Shown here piece after piece: positions 48,901 through 58,595 of a stretch of 64,000 nucleotides of DNA. The notes below the pieces were generated by a model that had not been told where the DNA came from, did no database searches, and worked only from the letters and a program-made list of their open reading frames with translations. Position 1 is the stretch's first letter; each line of letters starts with the position of its first letter. The DNA lies in assembly GCA_900660155.1 (NCBI GenBank), contig CABFPE010000038.1, forward strand, positions 1,817,145 to 1,881,144, given 5' to 3'. Both the position numbers and the translations under genes were made by a program. The stretch comes from Hofstenia miamia. Taxonomy: Eukaryota > Xenacoelomorpha > Acoela > Hofsteniidae.

Positions 48901-50811
48901 TGAAATAATGCGTAAGCATTTGAAACTGTCAAATTTATAGTGGCAAGAAAACGCCGCCCAAACAACAACACGCGATGAGTGACTTGATTTTGACAATGTC
49001 CTTATAGGCTTTTCTGTCACTCAAATGACACCATTGTGGCGGTTTACAGACCCATCCAATGAGAAGATAGCTTCGTCACTCCAGATAATGTCTGCCACTT
49101 TATAATGATTATCCAGCAACCAGCGCATAAATTGCAGTCGTTTTTCCTTATCATCTGCAGTGATTGCTTGGTGTAATGAGATACGATAAAGATACAAGCC
49201 CATTTTTCCATGCATAATTTTATGAAGTTGATTTCGGAATTCCACTTAATGAGGAGACAGTACTGCAGCTGTATAGTTGTAAGGAACTTGCAGATTGAGC
49301 AACGCTGATAGCTTCCTGTACGAGTGATACGCGTTTTTCTTCTAACGATTTTCGTCCTTTACCAGGCGCATCATGAAGGCTATAAGTTTTTTCAAATTTT
49401 TAAATAAGACGTGTGATAGATGTTGCAGAGAATGGATCGTGAATTAATAAATTCAATGTTTTGTACATGCGTAAAGTTTGAGCTGCACTTCTTCCATTTG
49501 CGTAATAGAGTTGAACAATAGATAATCGAGTTGGTAAATCCATCTCAAAGTTGCAACACAGTCTAAAATGATATTTATGAGTAATTCAAATGAAACCTCA
49601 TGTTTTATACTGCAAACAAAAAATATTTCATTATTTTAATCTAATTGGTTAATGAAATAATATCTATTCAAATAACTGCACTAATATCGAGACACTCTGT
49701 ATTTTAGGATTATTAGACACAAACTATCCCAGTGCCTTCTGATGGTCATACTCTATCCTAGAAATGGTAACGTGTGTGTCCAGAATGATATAGTCAGTAC
49801 AGATGAAAGTGTTCAGGAGATTGATAGGCAACCCTCATAAACCAATTTTTTTAGAGTATTATACCATTTGTCAGGTTTTAAAAACTACACTTAATGGATT
49901 TCACAAAAAAATTTTCACTCCACCCTAATGATATACTCTCAATGGCATTGTTTAAACTGTTATAACTCTGGTTTTGCACCTCCACGGGAATTGACATCAA
50001 GACATTCCTATCCAGTGAGCACACATTGTCTTTCACTATTCGCATTGAAGCCATTGGCTCTTGTTACTGCACACCAATCTTCAAGATTTCCGAACGCGTT
50101 GCTTCAATTTGTGCATTTTTATACGTTTCAGGCTTCGTATTTTTCAGAATTCCCTATTTTTAACTGGCAGGATATTGCTCTCTTCAAGACGACATTTATA
50201 ACATAGCAGAAACTTATATGAAGAAATTTCTTATTCTGAATAAAATCTATCAATTGGAAAGCGCAGGATGGTCGAAAAATATGCTATCTTCATACATGTG
50301 AATAATTGCTACTATAGTAAATAAAGTGAAGATTTGTTTCTAGTCTATAGATTGTCTTGTTTCTTAGTTTCACTTTTTTAATAACGCAATAGTTTGATAT
50401 CTCTTTTAAATTGAATAACTTATATTCAAATTTGAATACGTTACTTATAAATTTGTTTGTATTTTAAATTTATTGTGCCATGTTTTAAATTGAATTCACT
50501 GAGTTTTAATTTGAGTGAGTAAAAGTTTAAATTAATCAGTAACTGGTTTGTTTTATGTTGCAATTATTAATATCATTTGATGCTTTAGCAATGGAAGTTG
50601 TACGTGACCAGTTCCTTGTTTAAAGATTTTTTGAAAGAATTCACTCATTAGTAAGATTTTAGAGTCTCTTGTTTAATATTGTTTTGATTTTAGTTTGGTT
50701 TTGCATCATCTAGTTCGTTCTAAAACATTCCGGTATTCACATGCTGTAACTTTATTGGAAAATCCTCGATTTGTGGATTGCTTACTACAATCGTTGATAT
50801 ATTACTTGAAG
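36903..50811 (+). CDS. CNPPD1: CNPPD1-like cyclin-domain gene, partial, nine exons
   Basis: A host gene related to animal CNPPD1, a cyclin Pas1/PHO80-type domain protein of poorly known role that probably binds a kinase partner. Exons by splice signals and phase: 36903-36929 (with ATG 36921; the frame is also open upstream), 37037-~37078 (donor uncertain), 37267-37360, 45737-45812, 46148-46268, 46316-46388, 46834-46889, 50589-50650, 50694-50811. Phases agree at every junction, and all junctions are GT..AG. Diagnostic pieces are AKRLKEINPDYVRSITPANL, SSKYLHDSGEVDDVPDEEW, NDSQFNYLEAI and QWKLYVTSSLFKDFL, in the order found in CNPPD1. Two introns are tiny (47 and 43 bp). Two are large (8.4 and 3.7 kb) and full of transposons. 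The 3' exons are not found, so the gene is either longer or broken. Confidence 0.8.
37383..38256 (+). pseudogene. CR1/Jockey-like LINE, 3' part (RT to tail)
   Basis: Reverse transcriptase blocks in order: IFLDISNAFDRLLQSILLDK, a frame change, then HQGSVLAVLFFLVAINNLP (GVPQGSVLGP type) and CLLYVNDTAIF, where FADD has become YVND. The post-RT block THLGVQLAANLNWTGHV and a C-terminus with PSTRADGAV follow. It ends in an ATT-rich microsatellite near 38240, typical of such LINE tails. It is 5'-truncated and lies in the first large intron of the CNPPD1-like gene, in the same direction. Confidence 0.8.
38860..39150 (+). pseudogene. LINE 3'-end fragment
   Basis: The plus frame has CASANFLLALNPPTSIDFF and SARTSSCVTAPIVD, which resemble the C-terminal end of CR1/Jockey-like LINEs (STRADG.V...I). 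It is followed by aataaagtctttcattatta, a poly(A)-signal-like sequence and tail. Confidence 0.45.
39150..40190. other. Intron stretch with a dispersed repeat
   Basis: No gene recognised. About 150 bp at 39358-39500 (attcagcacacatc...) resembles 58190-58330, suggesting an old dispersed repeat. Confidence 0.35.
40190..40960 (-). pseudogene. LINE remnant, endonuclease joined to post-RT region
   Basis: On the minus strand, GGGVAFYISDNINATIFNSH (~40916-40860) is an APE-type endonuclease block. Below it, TLLGINFSSNLSFQKHVQQL (~40600-40545) is the block just after the reverse transcriptase. The whole RT between them is missing, and stops are frequent. Confidence 0.5.
41141..41962 (-). pseudogene. 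Tc1-like transposase, frameshifted
   Basis: From 41962 on the minus strand: an HTH start (MPRGKDTSPFK, then LSHREIARRVNISNFTVSKI), a middle with GRIHICEGSMNQHQYLRVLQ and the HDSAPCH catalytic block (~41420), and the C-terminal WPGNSPDLNPIETLWAIVKK block (~41370) with the third acid. The blocks lie in different frames. The first 190 bp occur again at 42005-42196 across a single N (41999), an assembly duplication. It sits inside the first large intron of the CNPPD1-like gene. Confidence 0.85.
42000..42235 (-). repeat. Duplicate of Tc1-like 5' end (assembly join)
   Basis: Repeats 41771-41998 after the single N at 41999, with no base difference seen. It includes the same 63-residue HTH frame. 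Confidence 0.9.
42530..43205 (-). pseudogene. GC-rich coding island, possible DIRS-like gag fragment
   Basis: About 670 bp far richer in G+C than anything around it. On the minus strand a frame open from about 43200 reads SRGYSTSQQTEES, then LDLWRPLARRVLICVESDQQ and LIGKAQQMLAWAYLEARDRG, ending at a TAA at 42813. A second frame continues with Pro/Arg/Ser-rich sequence to about 42540 (GGYSPGRFGRSPW). The Arg/Gly/Ser-rich tail suggests the gag of a DIRS-type retroelement, but this is by style only. Codon use is unlike the neighbouring genes, so it is a recent insert from a different family or source. Confidence 0.3.
43480..43720 (-). pseudogene. LINE ORF1-type zinc-knuckle remnant
   Basis: On the minus strand: KCSNCLQ, a stop, then AHSSFDIKCPIFLK. 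The C-2-C..H..C pattern with CPIF is that of the gag-like ORF1 of Jockey/CR1-type LINEs. Very short and stop-containing. Confidence 0.35.
44387..45526 (-). mobile_element. Mariner/IS630-type element with intact ends
   Basis: Terminal inverted repeats CAGGGTGATTGAAAAGTAA (44387) and its reverse complement ending at 45526, flanked by TA on both sides, as in the IS630-Tc1-mariner superfamily. Length 1140 bp. It lies in the large intron of the CNPPD1-like gene, opposite to it. Confidence 0.85.
44498..45328 (-). pseudogene. Mariner-type transposase, broken
   Basis: Starts at ATG 45328 (MAGRLTLQERAQIAARYE, an HTH start), breaks with stops and a frame change, and becomes open again at 44980-44498 (MQNRPKITVWCGMV, FMQDGAPPHFAIVVREWL, PARSPDLTPCDFFLWGWLKE). 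The QDGAPPH and SPDLTPCDF blocks carry two catalytic acids. The first, usually in an SDE-like block before VWCG, appears deleted: the sequence jumps from the HTH region to MQNRPKITVW. Hence inactive. Confidence 0.85.
47514..47994 (-). mobile_element. Short piggyBac-like element
   Basis: TTAA followed by the 14-bp end CACGTTTCCTGCGA at 47518, and its exact complement followed by TTAA at 47991. TTAA targets are the piggyBac signature. On the minus strand it keeps a cysteine-rich C-terminal piece (RKRCRGCYEML near 47760), like the last zinc-binding domain of piggyBac transposases. Length 481 bp, so an internally deleted copy. It sits in the 3.7-kb intron of the CNPPD1-like gene. Confidence 0.75.
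48425..49699 (-). mobile_element. Mariner/Tc1-type element with ends
   Basis: Inverted ends CAGAGCGTCTCGTAATT (48425) and, reversed, CAGAGTGTCTCGATATT ending at 49699, flanked by TA. Length 1275 bp. A different family from the one at 44387. In the same intron as the piggyBac-like element. Confidence 0.8.
48498..49543 (-). pseudogene. Mariner/Tc1-type transposase, broken
   Basis: From ATG 49543 on the minus strand (MDLPTRLSIVQLYYANGRSA, an HTH start), then frames at 49245 (DKEKRLQFMRWLLDNHYKV, IIWSDEAIFSLDGSVNRHN with the SDEA first catalytic acid), 49020 (VVVWAAFSCHYKFD) and 48713 (KSRVYHNNKPNTIDDLKSKI, C-terminal). Several frameshifts; inactive. Confidence 0.8.
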
Positions 50812-51039
50812 GTTTGTATTAGTATATTTATTCATTTGAAAACCTACTTTATGTTCACTACCATTTTACACTTAATGAAACTTTTTGCGAGGGAGTTCTT
50901 TAAGTCGTTTAATAATCACTTCAAATTAATTCATTTCTAAGCTGATATTAACAATTTTACCTTGTACTAACATTGATTTTCAACTCAACATTGAACAATA
51001 CTAGTATGATTCGCACAATAACTACCTGGATCTTGGTTA

Positions 51040-51690
51040 AGTGCTGCTAAACATCGATTATGTTATGTAAAAACGCACCTCATCCACTCCTGTGTAACAA
51101 TTCCAAATAGATTTTCAATGGTGAGCGAGAGTTCTGGTGAGTTACGTGCCCATTGGAAGTTGGCCAACTAAGCGAACTCAAGGAAGCTGAGCAACGAGGC
51201 GCAGCGGGACATGGTGCCACATCATGTTGTTAGACGCCTTCATTTTTAATTAGAATCTTGCCATCTGAGTTGTCACGTACCTCCTCTGCATTCATCATTC
51301 CATTCACTGGAGCAGGGTTCCTTAGGCGGATGCCTGACTATCAAGACGAGGTTGTCGGCACAAGCAACTGACTTGGAACAATAATGTATGACTTTATGCA
51401 CTGATATGATGTACATGATCGATACTACTTGAACCTTCTAAGACACTTCATCTATTTTGTCAGTAATTGTTTGTGAGTACGCTACCTTGCAGGTCTTCCA
51501 CCATCCACAAGGCGACGACAATGTGTTCAGATCGTGTTTAGTATAATTACTAGTAAGCCCATATGGTTGTTTGCAGCATCAATTTGCGATGTTGTCATTC
51601 GCTTTCTTCCGCAAACTCCCTTGCACTGTGACCTTTTCGGGCCAGGCTGATTCAGTCTGTGGATAAGCTGAGACATTTTTAACTGATTAA
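51040..51690 (-). pseudogene. Tc1-like transposase remnant
   Basis: Heavily mutated minus-strand sequence with recognisable stretches: MSQLIHRLNQPGPKRSQCKG and GRKRMTTSQIDAANN at the N-terminal side (~51680-51580), QHDVAPCPAASLLSFLEFA (~51220) and FQWARNSPELSLTIENLFGI (~51150) at the catalytic end. ELS has replaced DLN. Many stops. Confidence 0.65.
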
Positions 51691-51699
51691 CTCTAGTTA

Positions 51700-52580
51700 T
51701 TTGAGGGATTTCTGTGTATGGTAAATGTACTTCTTTAAAATCTATATGAAGTCGCTAATGGGGGTTCATTCAGTGCTCAAAGTAATGCATGTTATCTTAA
51801 ATAAACAGGTAAAAAACTGAACGTCGTCAGACGAAAAGTTCTAATTGGTTAACTGCTAACCAATGTTCTCACGCTGAATCATTTTTTGGGAATCGATTTT
51901 GGAATTCTTCTTTAAAAGAGTAAATGAACATATTAAACCGGTACTTGCTGAAATTTCTGGAAAACTATTTTTCTAACTAATACAATTTCAAATTGAAATA
52001 AATCAATAACAGCCGTTTTATTAATATCAAGAGTATCCCATATTTTAACTAATAATTGCTTCTTGGAATGGATTTATACAGTTTATGGAACTAGATTGCG
52101 GATACAGCAATTTTTTTAACAGTCATAGCAGTAATTGCCCCAGGTGATTTGTTGTTTTGAAGTTCTTCCTGTTTTCACTCTTGTAGCAACACATTCATTC
52201 TTTTTATAATTTTTGCTAATGTCCCAAGTCGTTGCATTAGACAGAACTACAATTTCTGACATTTTTCTGTGGAATGATGTTTCACGTTTTTCTTAATGAT
52301 GATATTCCTCTTGGATTGTTGCAGTGCGAAATGAGTTCTACAATAATAAATTATCAGAATCACTTGATCAGTTCGCACTTGACCAGTTGATAAATAAGCC
52401 AACGTTTTAATTAATTACTAGTCTCCAAAATCGCACAGAATTACCAAAATTGACAAGCGCCCGTTTAATAAGCAAGTAGTTGTAATTTGGGAATATACAG
52501 ATATATAATTCCAAACATCTAATATAGTAAAATGTAAAGTATATTGTTCATGGATATCTAAATGCATATTAATATGCAAA
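51700..52580. other. Stretch without recognised genes
   Basis: AT-rich; no open frame of note and no repeat linked to the rest of the window. Confidence 0.5.
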
Positions 52581-52582
52581 GT

Positions 52583-53730
52583 ACAACCGTGGCCAAAAAG
52601 GTTGGCGGTTTGAACATCTGGAACAACTAATAGCCCTGCTTTGACAATACTTTGTTAGCATCTTTTCCAAATGCACAGCCATGTTGAGGCATATCAAAGA
52701 TTGGCAAGGTCATTAAAAATTGCAGATTTTTTAAGAAATCACATTCACCATAATAACAGTAAAATACACATCAGAAGTTTAATATGAAGAAAAAAATCTC
52801 TTGGGAATTGATTCAAAAAGTCCTTTGATATAAGATTACGGCAAGTTGTAAAAAATCTCTTGCAGTTGTTCCCACAACTGTTCTGTTCATCTTGGATGCT
52901 GCTCAGACAAGGTATTTTATCTGAGTCCAGGCGTTTTCAATAATATTCAGATCTGTGCTAAAATTGTATGGAAATTACATTTAAATGAACAACAACTTCA
53001 TGAAAAAGATGAACTGATGAATTAATGTTTTTTAAATGCTTTCCGTTTACTTCATTCTCTTTCATCAACCGTCTGGTCTTTTGACTTGTGTGGGCTGGTG
53101 CGCCATCCTGCTGGATTAGTTCATCACAATGGAAATCCGGGAGCATATATTCTTTGACAATCTTACAGTAGACGCACTGTTCATATTCTCTTTACGAGCT
53201 TTCGTTCACCTGAAGCTTTAATATGGCCTTAGACCATTATGCTGCCGCCACCATACCGTTCGTTGTAACAGTTGTTTATGCCCTTTGATCTTCTCACATA
53301 GCTTCTACGGGTAGAATTAAGCTTGAATATGCTCTTATCTGTAAACCCCACCTTGGGCCAATCCTAGGTTGAATTTGAAAGATTTTGCTTGCAGATCTCA
53401 ACCCGAGGTCTCTTCTGTCGTAAAGTTAGGTGGGGTTTTCTTGCATCAATACATTCATATAGGTTATTTTGAGAATCCATGCAGACCTCACTATTTAACT
53501 GCTTGGATGTCATAGTGGGGTCCCTATAAGATACTCTAACAAGAACTCTTTCATGCTGAGGCTTTCACATTACCTTCTGTTAAATGTTGTTTTAGTAGTC
53601 GACGAATTGTAGATTGAGCAATCCCAGTTGCACTCGATATTGCTGCTTGATTTGAACCCATAGTCTCCATGTGCACAATGATATCACGAACACCAATTGA
53701 ATGAGAAGTTCAATGCCCACTTTTCTTCAT
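52583..53730 (-). pseudogene. Tc1-like transposon remnant
   Basis: The left end reads acaaccgtggccaaaaaggt, a typical Tc1-like terminus. On the minus strand a start with HTH (HSIGVRDIIVHMETMGSNQA, STIRRLLKQHL, ~53710-53570) and the catalytic QQDGAPAHTSQKTRRLMKEN block (~53110) are visible, with stops between. The right-hand end was not found. Confidence 0.7.
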
Positions 53731-53739
53731 ATACATTTT

Positions 53740-54700
53740 ATGACTATATTAAATGCAATTGTTCTTTCCTTTAAAAGGCACCTCTGAAATGGATTCTGGG
53801 GTTTAATTCTAAAGTATCATCAATCTACGTAATAGTCGAACATTGTCTTTTCGTTTGTACAAGAGTTGAATCAACTGTTTCCAATACTTTTATTAAATTA
53901 ATCATCAATGAAGTAGTTGATGGCTGCGGCATATCAATGCTTCCAGATCCCCTTGCTACTTAAGTACAAAGGTATGGTTCTATAAAAATTTAAGTTGTAG
54001 TCTCGGTTGATTTGTTTGTAATCTGCACACGTTTCAGCAAAAACTACCAGGCTGATTTGGCTGAAATTTGGCACGCCGATGCGCGCAATGTACATCCAGT
54101 GCAGAAAGAAGTTTGCTGATGATCGGACTAATGGGACTTGTGCTAGGGCCAAAAATAGGTTTTTCGAACCTCTGTTTTAATTGATTACATTTTTGTAAGT
54201 GAGTGACGTCAGATTTGACTAAGCATAGAAATTCAATCTATGATTTTTCACTCAATATGGGCCTTAGTTAAAAATTTTTTAAAATTTTTTACCGAAAAAT
54301 TTTTTATTTAACCAGTCAAAGGCAATTTTGAAAATCTGACTGAGAGACATTTCACACCTTGCTTACGCCACTTGTTAACAGGCAAATATTTCATAAGAAA
54401 TGAAACCAGTTCTGCTTTTTAATTTATATTAATGAAATTTTTCCGAAGGTGATTTCCACCCAGAGCGTATGGGTCTTGGGAAAAAATGCAGCTCGTCTGA
54501 TGATCAGAAAAATATATTTTATAATTAAATACTTGAATATTAATAGTATATATACAAATAATAAGATTATATTCAACATTCAAGGTTTTAGAGTCACAAT
54601 AATAGTTAATAGCCATGAATTCATGAAATGTAATTACCATCAGCAGCAATGACCATTTCCAAATGTTGCCTGAGTGTATCAAAATGAAACGATTGAACTG
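53740..54700. other. Stretch without recognised genes
   Basis: Only short frames without family match (53934-54152 and 54419-54718 minus). Confidence 0.45.
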
Positions 54701-55590
54701 GTCAAGATAATCATTCAAATAATTTCGTACACCTTGATGATTTTCAAAGCCTCATTACGTCTGCTTGACCCAAAATTGCGGAATATTAGCCGATCGCATA
54801 AATTTAAATCTGGTTAGTAAGGTGGTTGTTGAACTCGAGTGATTTCATTTTCTTCCAAAAATAATCTGGTCAGATTAGCCGTGTGCGGCGTAGCGTTGTC
54901 GTGCATTACCGTTAATGTTCCTCTGCGTCTGATATCAACAATTCCCTGAAGAAATGTAACATCTTTTTTCGTTCACCGTTTCACCAGCATTCAACAATTC
55001 AGAATAATGCTCTCCACGAAAATTTATTGCTACAATAATGTGAAACTTGCGAGCAGACATAGTTGTTCTTGCTATTGCTGGTCTGGCCAAACGATTGGAA
55101 TCTGTACTAACCCATGCTCGTTTGTTCTGAGGCGTCGGCAAATTTTTCGCATACACCCATTTCTCATCAACTACTACTACTCCACCATGAATTTGCTCTA
55201 AACATTCGCGGGCCATAGCTACCCGATTTGCTTTCTGTTGATCCGACAATTCATAGGGAATCCACCTCGCACATACGCTTCTTTTATTGAGATTTTTGGT
55301 AAATATTCTGTAGATAGAGGTCTGTTCTAAGTTAAGAAGGTTGCTAATGTATGCAAGAGAAATGCAGTCATCATCTTCTATTAATAATCTAACTGCTTCC
55401 ACATTCTCAGCAGAACGAGACGTTCGCGGGCGACCACAACCTTCCTTTCTCTTCACAGCCGTTCTTTCCTTATCATGAAACTGCTTTGCTATGCTTTGAA
55501 TATGCCTAACTGATGGAATATTTTCTTGACCCCATTCATTTCATCGTGAATTTCATCCAACTCTGATACTTTTAGAGCCAAAAGTGGACC
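54700..55590 (-). pseudogene. Mariner-like transposase, mostly readable
   Basis: The long minus frame 55456-54935 (173 codons) has CGRPRTSRSAENVEAVRLLI, an HTH-like middle (SLAYISNLLNLEQTSIYRIF), VVVDEKWVYAKNLPTPQNKR with the first catalytic acid, and KFHIIVAINFRGEHYSELL. After a frame change near 54960 it continues with TLTVMHDNATPHTANL (second acid, ~54895) and PDLNLCDRLIFRNF (third, ~54790). A stop precedes PDLN. The best preserved transposase in the 51-56 kb cluster. Confidence 0.8.
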
Positions 55591-55599
55591 AGGTCAGAC

Positions 55600-56096
55600 A
55601 TTTAATCTTAGAGACAGTATAACAAAATTTAAAACTTTTTGTATTTTGTAAGTGAGTCTTTCTTCAGAATTCAATTTTTTGCTATTTCACCTGAGACTTT
55701 TCTTGCAACTTCAACAGAAGGAACCTTTGAAAACATGTCTTCCTGCGTTTTCTGTTTTTCTTGTCCACCTGATTTAGAATACACTTTTCTTAAGACTGAA
55801 AGTGTTGTTGACCATGCAAAGTTATTTATATGGAGTTCTGATTGCTTATATGTTTTCACTTAATTGTCAAATGACGCCAGAAATGTTAATAAATGTAGTA
55901 CTGAAGATACCTTGTAATTATGCTCTTCTTTATAATTACGAATAAAGACAACAAGATTTTGTGGGAATGACATTTCTTTTGTTGATTTAATGACTTATAA
56001 AAATTTTTTCCTAGAAATCGTCAACTGTTTTTCTATACTTCCATCAGCTTGTTTAGAAAATAACAAGATTTCTTTTGTAAAAATTAAATTCATCTA
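55600..56096 (-). other. Possible 3' continuation of zinc-finger gene
   Basis: On the minus strand, pieces of frame (KEILLFSKQADGSIEKQLTI; LVVFIRNYKEEHNYKVSSVL; and 55859-55671, 62 codons) read like one protein broken by stops or by unrecognised introns. They follow the zinc-finger exons on the same strand. I do not recognise the family. Confidence 0.3.
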
Positions 56097-56638
56097 TTAT
56101 TTTTTTATTTTTTTCTGCATGGGCGTATCTGATAAGAAATATCTTCTCACATCAGGTAGCAATAGTTTGTGATTTGCGGTATCGGTAATCACTGTTAATT
56201 GTGTTTTGCATTTAATTCTATGTCGACTTCTGTTTTTAAACCGCAATTTACAACTTGGACATTCCAAAATGGTCCTGAGATTATTAGTTCTGTAAAATGA
56301 AAGCAAATATTTGCGGTCTGAGAAGGAAACATTTCTATGTGCCCGTATATGATTTCTGATTTTTTCAACAGCCTTATTGCAAATTACACAAGTAACTTTT
56401 TTTGAAGGTTTATTTCTTTGGTTCTAAAATTGAAAATCATTAAAGATAATATAAAGAGCGCCTTACCGAAGTTTTTTCAACTCTTTTTCTTAGTGACTGC
56501 CTAGATGTTGAAGGTTTATTCACAGGATCATCCGGGATTGAGATGTCTATTTGCTAATTATATTAATATATAATTATTCATTAAAAAAATGCAACATACT
56601 GTAAGAATATCTTCATCACTTTCATTTGTGAATTCCAT
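56097..56638 (-). CDS. Small three-exon zinc-finger protein, unknown role
   Basis: Exon 1 is 56638-56600 (ATG GAA TTC, 13 codons, acidic); exon 2 56553-56467 (29 codons, ends in a basic RKRVEK patch); exon 3 56423-56097 (108 codons and TAA or TAG-type stop). Introns are 46 and 43 bp with GT..AG ends, and both keep the frame at codon boundaries. Exon 3 has two putative zinc fingers: CVICNKAVEKIRNHIRAH, then CPSCKLRFKNRSRHRIKC. The total is about 150 residues. The paired Cys2-His motifs suggest DNA or RNA binding. It could be a host gene or the N-terminal part of a mobile-element protein such as a Crypton-type recombinase, as more frame fragments follow to 55640. Splice consistency is good evidence that it was a real gene. 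Confidence 0.55.
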
Positions 56639-56639
56639 C

Positions 56640-57277
56640 TAAAACACACAAATTCCTTAAATATAGTGATTTCGGGGAAAATAGACTTATAAAGTTAATC
56701 AGAAGCGTATTTTATATCAAAAATTAATTAAATTTTTTGAAATATAAATTTACAATTAAAAAAATAACTTGCTTTAAATACATTATTCAAAAGAAAAAAT
56801 GTATAATGTGAAGAATTTAATATATTAGCCTGTTAACAATATGTATCATAGACTCAACAATTTGCACCTCACAGTATCAAACTTAACAATAAATATCTAA
56901 ATATACACTCTGTGCATACAATTATACAAATCGCCCGTCTACCTAATCATTTTGTACGGAACGCCCTTAATTTGACTGTAAATCTAATCAATTTTTATAC
57001 CAGACGCCCGCATTCCTAATAATTTTGTACACATCGCTCTGAATTCTCATGGATTTTGGGCCTCATATAGTCGCTGAAAAGTAATTAGCAATGTTGAGAT
57101 TAAGAGGCAATGTGGGAAAATGCTAAAAAAACACCCTAGTAAAAGTTTCAGCTCAATTGATTAAAAACAAAGGTGTTAATTGGAAAAGGGCGCCTCGTAT
57201 AAAGGGAAGAGGGCGTTTGGTACAACTTTCACCCCATTTTCAGCTACCAAACGCCCGTAATTCTTTTAATAATAATA
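56640..57277. other. AT-rich stretch with spaced gcgccc/acgccc motifs
   Basis: No gene. Between 56930 and 57260 short blocks recur (tcgcccgtctacctaatcat, acgcccgcattcctaataat, acgcccgtaattcttt, and inverted gggcgtttggtac), which looks like a degraded inverted-repeat element. Confidence 0.4.
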
Positions 57278-57835
57278 TTGGGTTGTCGGAAAAGTTCCCG
57301 CGGTTTTTAAAAGACGAAATAAATAAACTCTAAAATAGAACATTTATTTAAAACAAAGAAATTCATCTAATCAAAATAGTTTCCACCATTATCTATGACA
57401 CTCTTCCAGCGTTTTGGAAGGACATGGATGCCTTTCTTGAAAAAATCAGCCGATTGGTTAGTGAAAAACGCATCGAGCCATTCTTTTAAATCGTATTCAT
57501 TATCAAACTGGTGACCTTTCATCGCATTTGAAAGGGATCGAAACAGGTGGTAATCAGTTGGAGCGATATCAGGACTGTANTTCAAGATGAAAGAATCAAA
57601 CAAGTTACTAAAGATGAAACGAAGTGATTCAAGACAAAGGAAAGCGAACTTATATGCGATCCATTGACCAATCCGCGACGACCACGTCTTGTTTATTAAA
57701 ACAAGACGCCATTTTGAACGGTTAAGGTGGAAACTATTTTGATTAGATGAATTTCTTTGTTTTAAATAAATGTTTTATTTTAGAGTTTATTTATTTCGTC
57801 TTTTAAAAACCGCGGGAACTTTTTCGACAACCCAA
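57278..57835 (-). mobile_element. Fold-back mariner derivative
   Basis: Two 110-bp inverted arms (57278-57387 and 57726-57835) differ at about two positions. They start TTGGGTTGTCGGAAAAGTTC and are flanked by TA. The left arm includes the last codons of a mariner transposase, whose C-terminal part is encoded at 57603-57367 minus (YSPDIAPTDYHLFRSLSNAM, KGIHVLPKRWKSVIDNGGNY). A single N lies at 57580. The N-terminal and central parts of the transposase are absent. Confidence 0.85.
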
Positions 57836-57837
57836 TA

Positions 57838-58594
57838 ATAATGAATGACTTTATTTAGCCGTATTTAGAAGTTTTAAGAACAAAAAGCAATAATCTTTAT
57901 AAAAAAATAATAAATTGTAGTTGGAGAAAGAGCAAAGAATATTAGCCTGAATTTGCCACTAATTATGGTTAGCACTAGGGGTAGAACTTCAATTAAGCTT
58001 AATATTAGCTAAAAGAAAAATAATTGGCAATTCCTAATTGAGATTAATTGAATATTAAAATCATATTACAAAGAGATAGGTTATGAAATTTTATTCGAAT
58101 AAATGAACATCGTATGTAATAAAGTTTGATTGATTACATTTTTTGTTCTAAGATGTCTCGGAATTGTTAAAAATGTTATTATCATAGAGTTATTCAGTAC
58201 ACATCGAGTAGTATTAGAATTGCGTTGACAGCATTTGAAGTCATAGTACAGTACCACTACAAAATGGTCTACACTAATAATGGTACTATTGAGCACATAA
58301 ATTTTGATTCATAAAGATAGTTTATAGGGTATGTTAATTTAAATAGCAGGTTTCGAGTAGATTGACTTCTAAAATATACGAAAAATTTATATTTGTTTTC
58401 TATGGATTCCTAGTTTAGGACAAAATTATTCAAGGGTTATTTTTAATTAATTTTAATCATAAAACTAATAGAATTAACAAAGCTTTAGCGTAAGTCATAC
58501 TCTTCTATAAAATTGTAATAAACTATTTCAATTTTACATTGTAATTTAATGTAAATTAAAAGTTAATATAATAGTACACAACAAAATTAAAATA
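57838..58594. repeat. Flank copy A (duplicated across single N)
   Basis: Matches 58623-59366 except for an 18-bp segment (near 58488) missing in the second copy. The second copy starts inside the mariner end (58596), right after the single N at 58595. Assembly or allelic duplication. Confidence 0.85.
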
Positions 58595-58595
58595 N

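Noticed and set aside
58081-58296. Minus-strand 71-codon frame, also at 58869-59084
   Set aside because: Identical in both copies because the flank is duplicated; no family match and AT-rich composition.
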